From: Aequoribacter sp003520285
Lineage (GTDB): Bacteria; Pseudomonadota; Gammaproteobacteria; Pseudomonadales; Halieaceae
DNA length: 18,463 nucleotides
NCBI GenBank assembly: GCA_963966765.1
Contig: CAXAAR010000041.1
Location: forward strand, 1-18,463
Reading direction: 5' to 3'
The translations under genes were made by a program, and so were the position numbers. Positions 13,953-18,463 of this stretch are shown one piece after another (position 1 is the first letter of the stretch; each line of letters starts with the position of its first letter). The notes below the pieces were generated by a model that was not told the DNA's origin, ran no database searches, and worked only from the letters and a program-made list of their open reading frames with translations.

Positions 13953-14075
13953 ATGAGGTTTAGGATGGAGGCATACTTCTGGAGGAGGAGGATGATCGAT
14001 CCAGCTTTGCCGCGCCCAACCTGTAGAAGACAACACCAATCAGCGCAAGAGATGACACAATGGACATTAACATAG
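13953..14075 (+). CDS. Possible 40-residue leader ORF overlapping the dps start
   Basis: An open frame of 40 codons with in-frame ATGs at 13953, 13965 and 13992; the last is directly preceded by GGAGGAGGAGG, the strongest ribosome-binding sequence in the region, though its spacing to that ATG is very short. The stop at 14073-14075 lies just inside dps, so the frames overlap by 16 bases. The predicted peptide is Arg- and Gln-rich with no recognisable domain. It could be a translated leader coupling ribosomes into dps, or the purine-rich tract may be a chance or mRNA feature. Only the ORF and the purine tract are seen; function is speculation. Confidence 0.25.
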   Translation: MRFRMEAYFWRRRMIDPALPRPTCRRQHQSAQEMTQWTLT

Positions 14076-14527
14076 GTATCAAGCAAGCAGACCGAGAGCA
14101 AATCGTTGCCGGTTTAAACGTATTGCTGGCCAATAGCTACACTCTGTATCTGAAGACCCACAATTATCATTGGAACGTGACCGGCCCAATGTTCAACACG
14201 CTCCATCTCATGTTCGAACAGCAATACACGGAGCTCGCTGCAGCAGTCGACCAAATCGCTGAGAGAATTCGAGCCTTAGGTGCGTTCGCGCCAGGATCTT
14301 ACACCGAGTACGCCCGCTTGACCTCTATTCCAGAGGATGAAACAGTGCCGGATGCCGAGACCATGATTAAGAACCTGGTGGCAGGACAAGAGACGCTCGC
14401 ACGTCAGGCTCGAGATGTTATGGCAACGGTTGGGGAATCCCGCGACGAACCCACCGCCGACTTGCTCACCCAGCGCATGCAAGTACACGAGAAAAATGCC
14501 TGGATGCTACGAAGCTTAATTCAATAA
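14060..14527 (+). CDS. dps: Dps-family DNA-protection ferritin
   Basis: 155 residues, normal for Dps. The protein forms hollow dodecamers that oxidise and store iron, protecting DNA in stationary phase and oxidative stress. The inter-subunit ferroxidase ligands are all present at Dps spacing: His37 (in HNYHWNVTGP), His49, Glu53, Asp64 and Glu68, equivalent to E. coli His51, His63, Asp67, Asp78 and Glu82 (Glu replaces the Asp at position 53). The N-terminus is short and has few Lys, so strong DNA binding through an N-terminal tail is doubtful. The start has a modest AAGAGA ribosome site. It appears monocistronic, divergent from the c-di-GMP relic, and preceded by direct repeats that may be regulatory. 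No OxyR or Fur box could be assigned by eye. Confidence 0.93.
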   Translation: MDINIGIKQADREQIVAGLNVLLANSYTLYLKTHNYHWNVTGPMFNTLHLMFEQQYTELAAAVDQIAERIRALGAFAPGSYTEYARLTSIPEDETVPDAETMIKNLVAGQETLARQARDVMATVGESRDEPTADLLTQRMQVHEKNAWMLRSLIQ

Positions 14528-14705
14528 AATCCACCAGTCTCTCAAGCTGGGTATCACTGTACCAGCGCCGGAGTCTCGGATTGAGTGGACACATGAACGG
14601 TGCAGACAGCGGTCTGTTCCGCGGGTATCATTGACGTCTAAACGCACTCGGCCAGCCAATGAGCCGACAGTTGCGTCGTAATTTGCCACCATGGGGACGA
14701 CAACG

Positions 14706-15482
14706 ATGGCCCAGAAACTAATTGATTTATCGATTTTTTTTGAGAACGATGTGATCTCGGATCCACCGGGATACCAACCGCAGATACACTACATTACTCA
14801 CAAAGATTCCGCTCACGACATTGCAGGTATTTTTCCTGGTCTCAAAGCAGAAGATTTACCAGATGCTGAGGGTTGGGCAATAGAGCAAGTGACTCTAAAT
14901 ACCCACAACGGAACTCATCTCGATGCACCCTATCACTTTGCTAGCACCATGAACCAGGGCGAGCGAGCCTGGACCATCGATGAAGTGCCTCTAGAATGGT
15001 GTTTTCAGCCCGGAGTCAAACTCGACTTTCGCCACTTGCCCGATGGCCATGTGGTATCTGCCGATGAAGTGGCGCTGGAACTGGATCGCATACAACACAC
15101 GCTATCGCCACTGGAAATTGTCTTGGTCAATACTCGTGCGGGCAGTCGTTACGGCCATGACGACTATGTCTCTAGCGGTTGTGGAATGGGCTACGAGGCC
15201 ACCCGCTACTTGCTAGACCGTGGCGTGAGAGTCACCGGAACAGACGGCTGGAGTTGGGATGCGCCGTTCGTGCACACAGCGGCGCGATTCGCCGAGTCGA
15301 ACGATCCGTCGATTATCTGGGAAGGTCACAAAGCTGGTCGACACACAGGCTATTGCCATCTCGAAAAATTGCACAACCTGGAAGCACTGCCCGCAAGGGG
15401 ATTTCAAATAGCCTGTTTCCCATGCAAAATACGCGGCGCATCTGCGGGCTGGACCCGAGCTGTAGCGATTCTCGACGAGTGA
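14706..15482 (+). CDS. Cyclase-family metal-dependent hydrolase (kynurenine formamidase-like)
   Basis: 258 residues from the ATG at 14706, chosen because GGGGA lies 8 bases upstream and the family's N-terminus is close to KLIDLS; an ATG at 14691 would add five residues. The signature HNGTHLDAPYHF is present (His67, His71, Asp73, His77), supplying the metal ligands of the cyclase/KynB superfamily. Known members hydrolyse formylkynurenine, isatin or cyclic amides. The protein is longer than KynB (about 210) and has an extra N-terminal stretch with HYITHKDSAHDIAGIF, as in the isatin-hydrolase-like or uncharacterised branch, so the substrate is open. There is no signal peptide. The 178 bases after dps contain no recognisable gene or terminator. 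dgkA follows after 57 bases on the same strand, possibly co-transcribed. Confidence 0.85.
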   Translation: MAQKLIDLSIFFENDVISDPPGYQPQIHYITHKDSAHDIAGIFPGLKAEDLPDAEGWAIEQVTLNTHNGTHLDAPYHFASTMNQGERAWTIDEVPLEWCFQPGVKLDFRHLPDGHVVSADEVALELDRIQHTLSPLEIVLVNTRAGSRYGHDDYVSSGCGMGYEATRYLLDRGVRVTGTDGWSWDAPFVHTAARFAESNDPSIIWEGHKAGRHTGYCHLEKLHNLEALPARGFQIACFPCKIRGASAGWTRAVAILDE

Positions 15483-15539
15483 TGAGCGCGGTCTAGATCT
15501 GCCAGCAAAAGATCGCCAAATAATGCAAGGACTACCACT

Positions 15540-15926
15540 ATGCCTCAAGCGATAACAAAGCGACGTGGGTTAACGCGGCTACTGTATACCCTGGTGAATT
15601 CAGGCCGTGCCTTGCGCTGGCTGCTGCGACATGAGGAAGCGTTCCAGCTTGAGGCAGTGCTCGCACTGATCTTTCTGCCGAGCGTTTACTTCATCGCTTC
15701 CTCACCCTTGCAGGCGAGCCTCATGGTGGCTGTGACCCTTCTAGTGCTACTGGTCGAAGCGCTCAATACCGCCATCGAAGTAGTGGTTGATCGCATTAGC
15801 ACAGAACATCATTCTTTATCTGGGTTGGCGAAAGATTTGGGCTCACTCGCGGTGACTCTGGCTCTGCTTACGTGGCTTGCAGTTTGGGTGCCCATTGTGT
15901 GGCCACTGATTACCCGTTACATTTAA
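15540..15926 (+). CDS. dgkA: Diacylglycerol kinase DgkA
   Basis: 128 residues, slightly longer than E. coli DgkA (122). It is a small integral inner-membrane enzyme with an N-terminal amphipathic helix and three membrane spans, working as a trimer. It phosphorylates diacylglycerol, which arises from membrane-derived oligosaccharide or lipid A modification reactions, to phosphatidic acid. Catalytic residues match E. coli with an offset of four: Glu33 in EEAFQLE, Glu73 and Asn76 in VEALNTAIE, Glu80, Asp84 in VVDRIS, Lys98 and Asp99 in GLAKDLGS. A good ribosome site (AAGGA) lies 8-9 bases before the ATG. It lies between the cyclase-family gene and a MAPEG membrane protein on the same strand. Confidence 0.95.
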   Translation: MPQAITKRRGLTRLLYTLVNSGRALRWLLRHEEAFQLEAVLALIFLPSVYFIASSPLQASLMVAVTLLVLLVEALNTAIEVVVDRISTEHHSLSGLAKDLGSLAVTLALLTWLAVWVPIVWPLITRYI

Positions 15927-16002
15927 GACACTTTGCTGCCGCTGATGATCCATCATTGAATCAAAGGCGCTCCTTATCCAACACACACCTGAGGATTGCT
16001 TT

Positions 16003-16368
16003 ATGGTTGAACCTATCATTTATAGCCTAGCACTGGCTGTCGTACAGTTGTGGGCGCTGCCAGCGAGTACTCGCTTGAGTGACTTGAATTATCTGCTCTC
16101 AAGCAGAGATAACGCGGTTGAAAGTTCCGTGTTGCAGGGGCGTATTCAACGCGCGGGTGCCAACCTACAAGAGAGTCTTGCGCCATTTCTGGCCCTATGC
16201 CTGCTCGCAATCGTGACAGAAACCGACCTAGAGCAAGCCGCTTGGATTTGGCTCATCGCACGAGCTGTATATGTACCCTGTTATCTATTAAATATCGTGT
16301 ACGTCCGCAGTATTGTGTGGGTTGTCTCCTTCGGTACTTTAATATATATGGCATCGAGCCTTCTCTGA
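16003..16368 (+). CDS. MAPEG-family integral membrane protein
   Basis: 121 residues with four predicted membrane spans, at roughly 5-22, 60-78, 80-98 and 102-120. The central motif QRAGANLQESLAPFLAL corresponds to the MAPEG 'RA..N..E..P.F' signature. Eukaryotic members are glutathione-dependent enzymes (microsomal GST, LTC4 synthase); bacterial members of this short type (COG3686) are mostly uncharacterised. Its start has GAGGAT seven bases before the ATG. ybjQ begins 10 bases after its stop, so it heads a three-gene unit with ybjQ and the 35-residue membrane protein. Glutathione-linked function would fit with gloC elsewhere in the window, but that is only a suggestion. Confidence 0.85.
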   Translation: MVEPIIYSLALAVVQLWALPASTRLSDLNYLLSSRDNAVESSVLQGRIQRAGANLQESLAPFLALCLLAIVTETDLEQAAWIWLIARAVYVPCYLLNIVYVRSIVWVVSFGTLIYMASSLL

Positions 16369-16378
16369 GACCAACGCT

Positions 16379-16714
16379 ATGACAGCTCTACTTATCACAA
16401 CCATTGATCACCTTCCCCAACATGAGATCACTGAGGTCTTGGGACTTGCGCGCGGATCGACTGTCAGGGCGAAACACATCGGTCGAGACATTGCCGCCTT
16501 ACTCAAAAACATTGTCGGCGGTGAAATCAAAGGCTACACCGAATTGCTGGCCGAAGGCCGAGAAGAGGCGATTTACCGAATGCAAGAAGATGCATTGCGG
16601 CTTGGCGCCAATGCCGTGATTGGTTTCCGTGTGAGTACCGCAATGGTCTCGCAAGGTGCGGTCGAAATTATGGCTTATGGTACCGCCGTTGTCACAGAGC
16701 CAAAGGGCCGATGA
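16379..16714 (+). CDS. ybjQ: YbjQ family (UPF0145) protein
   Basis: 111 residues, normal length. The YbjQ pattern is clear: an N-terminal ITTIDHLPQHEITEVLGLARG strand and turn, KHIGRDIAALLKNIVGGE, YTELLAEGREEAIYRM, then the diagnostic LGANAVIGFRV and MAYGTAVV ending. The family forms small oligomers and is often labelled 'heavy-metal-binding', though this is not well proven. It is cytoplasmic. The gene starts 10 bases after the MAPEG gene and its TGA overlaps the ATG of the following small membrane-protein gene (ATGA), suggesting coupled translation and possibly physical association with that membrane peptide. Confidence 0.92.
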   Translation: MTALLITTIDHLPQHEITEVLGLARGSTVRAKHIGRDIAALLKNIVGGEIKGYTELLAEGREEAIYRMQEDALRLGANAVIGFRVSTAMVSQGAVEIMAYGTAVVTEPKGR

Positions 16715-16818
16715 TCGAGGCTATTATTGTCACGCTTGCGGTCGTCGGGATCGTCTATTTTGCCATAGTTCGACGACGTGAAAAACGGGAAGAAAAATTC
16801 GAGCGCCGCAAATGGTAA
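16711..16818 (+). CDS. 35-residue single-span membrane protein coupled to ybjQ
   Basis: ATG at 16711 overlaps the ybjQ stop in ATGA, and the frame runs 35 codons to TAA at 16816-16818. The peptide has a hydrophobic span, AIIVTLAVVGIVYFAIV, followed directly by a strongly charged tail, RRREKREEKFERRKW. The positive charges after the span predict an N-out/C-in orientation, with the basic and acidic tail in the cytoplasm. The tight coupling and clean TM-plus-tail layout make a real small protein likely. I recognise no named family. It might tether YbjQ or the MAPEG protein at the membrane; that is inferred from position only. A hairpin follows immediately after the stop. Confidence 0.6.
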   Translation: MIEAIIVTLAVVGIVYFAIVRRREKREEKFERRKW

Positions 16819-16819
16819 A

Positions 16820-16845
16820 GCGAGCCCCCGGTTAGGGTAGCTCGC
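16820..16845. terminator. Likely bidirectional hairpin between convergent genes
   Basis: GCGAGC (16820-16825) pairs perfectly with GCTCGC (16840-16845), and the inner CCC/GGG (16826-16828 with 16835-16837) extends the stem across a two-base bulge, with a six-base loop. It lies in the 39 bases between the plus-strand small membrane protein and the minus-strand HD gene. U-runs are poor on both sides, so it may be a weak or factor-assisted terminator. Confidence 0.5.
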
Positions 16846-16857
16846 CAACACCAAAAC

Positions 16858-17439
16858 TTATACGGCCTCTTTGTACAAAGATCGAACAGGTTGCGCAAAC
16901 ACTCTACGCACCATTGGCTCGAAGAAACTCAGTGGATAAGTTTCTCGATCCGGATCAAATGCAGGCGCGTCGTAGCGCTCGATAAACTCTTTGGTACGCG
17001 CATAGTGCGGGCTATCTTTGAATTGCTCGTGCATATTTCGATCTAAACCGAGGTGGTGAAAAAAGTAGTACCCCTGAAAAATTGCATGATGTTTGATCAT
17101 CCAATGATTTGCTTCTGACACAAAAGGCTCCAGAAAAACTGCGGCGATATCCGCGTGATTGTAGGGGCCTAAAGTATCCCCAATATCGTGCAATAAGGCA
17201 CAGACCACGTATTCTTCGTCTTTGCCATCTTGATGAGCCAAGGTCGCTGTCTGCAGACTGTGAGTGAGACGGTCCACTGCAAAACCGCCGCAGTCTCCCT
17301 CTAACACACGCAAATGATCTAGCATGCGATCGGCCAAGCCAGCCTGGAATGGGCGCATTTCCGCCGCGATCGCTTGCCAGTCTTCTAGAGTACCGTCTTT
17401 CATGTGGTGAAAACTGGCCTTATTGGGGGTCCCTGTCAT
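16858..17439 (-). CDS. HD-domain protein, PhnZ/MIOX-like diiron oxygenase candidate
   Basis: 193 residues from the ATG at 17439. A longer start at 17457 is in frame, but AGGAGA six bases before 17439 strongly favours the shorter form. The HD motif is intact: His60 in THSLQTA, then LLHDIGD with His84-Asp85, followed by NHADIAA, the KHH pair (His117, His118) and Asp157 in ERYDAPAFDP. The 24-residue His-to-HD spacing, FQGYY, and the YDAPAFDP ending recall the compact HD proteins around PhnZ and myo-inositol oxygenase, which use a mixed-valence diiron centre for oxidative C-C or C-P cleavage rather than phosphohydrolysis. No phosphonate genes are nearby, so the substrate is unknown. An ordinary HD phosphohydrolase is the alternative. 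It lies 140 bases downstream of the LysR gene on the same strand. Confidence 0.75.
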   Translation of the reverse strand: MTGTPNKASFHHMKDGTLEDWQAIAAEMRPFQAGLADRMLDHLRVLEGDCGGFAVDRLTHSLQTATLAHQDGKDEEYVVCALLHDIGDTLGPYNHADIAAVFLEPFVSEANHWMIKHHAIFQGYYFFHHLGLDRNMHEQFKDSPHYARTKEFIERYDAPAFDPDRETYPLSFFEPMVRRVFAQPVRSLYKEAV

Positions 17440-17579
17440 TATTCTTCTCCTGCTCATCGATTACCCAGATAACCAGAGTGTCGCATAAAGTCTTCCGCAA
17501 TCGAAGCCCAAGAGCAATATCAGTCCAGTCAGTCCCGCTCAGGCGCCCGGCTCTGGGCAATTTAGCTGAAGTATCCCCC

Positions 17580-18463
17580 TCACGTCTCGATTCCTCCGAT
17601 GTTCTGCTGACGTTGAATAAGACACTCCGCTAGGGCCGCGGCGGCAGGAGAGAGCGGACGAGCAAGTCGACGAACGAGATACCAGCGAGATTCAATTGGG
17701 AACCCCTCTACGTTCAAAACAGAGAGTCCCTGCTCGCCCCCGTAATTGAGTGTGTGCTCGCTAACAATAGAGACACCTAAGCGCGATAACACCGCATGGC
17801 GGATAGCTTCGTTACTTTCAATCGTCATTCTGGGCGATAAGCTGAACCCCCGCTCGGCCAGAAAGGCTTCTATGCTGTAACGAGTCCCGCTGCCGACTTC
17901 GCGTGACAGAAATGGCTCCGCCATAAAATCGGTGAGCGTCACCTCTGACTGTGCGCTCAATGGGTGACTCTCGGGCGCTACTGGCCACAATCGATTGGTC
18001 AAGAAGGGTATTAATTCGAGCGCTTGGTCTTTCGGTGGGTGACTAAACACATAAAAATCATCAGTATCACGATCCACTCGATCTATCATTTCCTGCCTAT
18101 TCCCGATCTTCAAAGACAGTTCAATAGCAGGATGGGACTCCGCAAAAGGACCGATCAAGTGTGGAATAAAATACTTTGCCGTGGTCACCAAGCCAATACT
18201 GACCCGCCCAGACTCGCCCCCCCGCAACCGGGACAGCGCTAAATCAAGGTATTGATAATCGCGCAAAATATCGCGCGCATGTTTCACCATGGTCTCGCCA
18301 GCTTCGGTAAAAAAAACTTGTCTGGCATGACTGTAATACAAAGGCAAACCGACTGTGTCTGCGAGTTTAGAGAGCTGCATCGAGACGCTGGGTTGCGCTA
18401 AAAACAATCGTGCTGCCGCTTTCGTAAAACTTCGCTCTTCATAAACGGCGACTAGAATCTCTA
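17580..18463 (-). CDS. LysR-family transcriptional regulator (N-terminus beyond window)
   Basis: About 294 residues are visible on the minus strand, from the window edge to the TGA at 17582-17580. The frame continues past the TTG at 18407: VAVYEERSFTKAAARLFLAQ precedes PSVSMQLSKL, together forming the LysR winged helix-turn-helix, so only about five N-terminal residues are off the window. The effector domain starts at SGRVSIGLVTTAKYFIPHL, with HPLSAQ and LSREVGSGTRYSIEAFL typical of the CbbR/CysB-like periplasmic-binding fold. LysR proteins usually control a divergent operon, which would lie outside this window. The HD gene 140 bases downstream on the same strand could be co-transcribed or regulated. 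No terminator was found in 17440-17579, which otherwise holds only the likely HD promoter. Confidence 0.92.
   Translation of the reverse strand, partial: EILVAVYEERSFTKAAARLFLAQPSVSMQLSKLADTVGLPLYYSHARQVFFTEAGETMVKHARDILRDYQYLDLALSRLRGGESGRVSIGLVTTAKYFIPHLIGPFAESHPAIELSLKIGNRQEMIDRVDRDTDDFYVFSHPPKDQALELIPFLTNRLWPVAPESHPLSAQSEVTLTDFMAEPFLSREVGSGTRYSIEAFLAERGFSLSPRMTIESNEAIRHAVLSRLGVSIVSEHTLNYGGEQGLSVLNVEGFPIESRWYLVRRLARPLSPAAAALAECLIQRQQNIGGIET

Noticed and set aside
14528..14705. Possible small gene or terminator between dps and the cyclase gene
   Set aside because: Only ORFs of 13 and 20 codons without ribosome sites, and a weak CCAG/CTGG stem without T-run.

Overview
The window looks like chromosomal DNA of a free-living gammaproteobacterium. 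The evidence is a DUF2288 protein, GloC-type glyoxalase II, DgkA, YbjQ, Dps, relics of a DUF3391 (HD-GYP) and an EAL protein, and lipoproteins with Lol-compatible lipoboxes, at moderate GC. I infer a marine lineage only loosely. I see no rRNA, tRNA, CRISPR array, insertion sequence or prophage.

Region 1 (1-6206, + strand) is one tightly packed operon and the most interesting part. It holds the C-terminal end of a MotA/TolQ/ExbB proton-channel protein and a cytoplasmic protein resembling a degenerate Hsp70/actin-fold ATPase. Two consecutive ExbD-like membrane proteins follow; their C-terminal parts are a long coiled coil and a von Willebrand A (vWA) domain. Three lipoproteins come last, the third an M48 zinc metalloprotease with a LysM-like tail. 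Gaps are 1 to 17 bases or short overlaps. Together they suggest an ion-driven machine spanning the envelope: inner-membrane motor, periplasmic coiled-coil/vWA arms, and outer-membrane lipoproteins with a protease. I do not recognise it as a characterised system.

Region 2 (6418-9625, + strand) carries two overlapping genes for exported amidohydrolases, one D-aminoacylase-like and one YtcJ-like. Region 3 (9744-12234, - strand) carries a DUF2288 protein, gloC with a convincing terminator, and a dicarboxylate/amino-acid:cation symporter.

Region 4 (12335-13803, - strand) is a decayed c-di-GMP locus. An intact LOG-family protein gene is joined in frame to the C-terminal part of an EAL domain. Upstream lies a DUF3391 fragment of an HD-GYP protein, frameshifted at a 10-bp tandem duplication.

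Region 5 (14060-16818, + strand) has dps, a cyclase-family hydrolase, dgkA, a MAPEG-family membrane protein, ybjQ and a 35-residue single-span membrane protein whose start overlaps the ybjQ stop. Region 6 (16858-18463, - strand) has an HD-domain protein of the PhnZ/MIOX-like kind and a LysR regulator running off the window edge.
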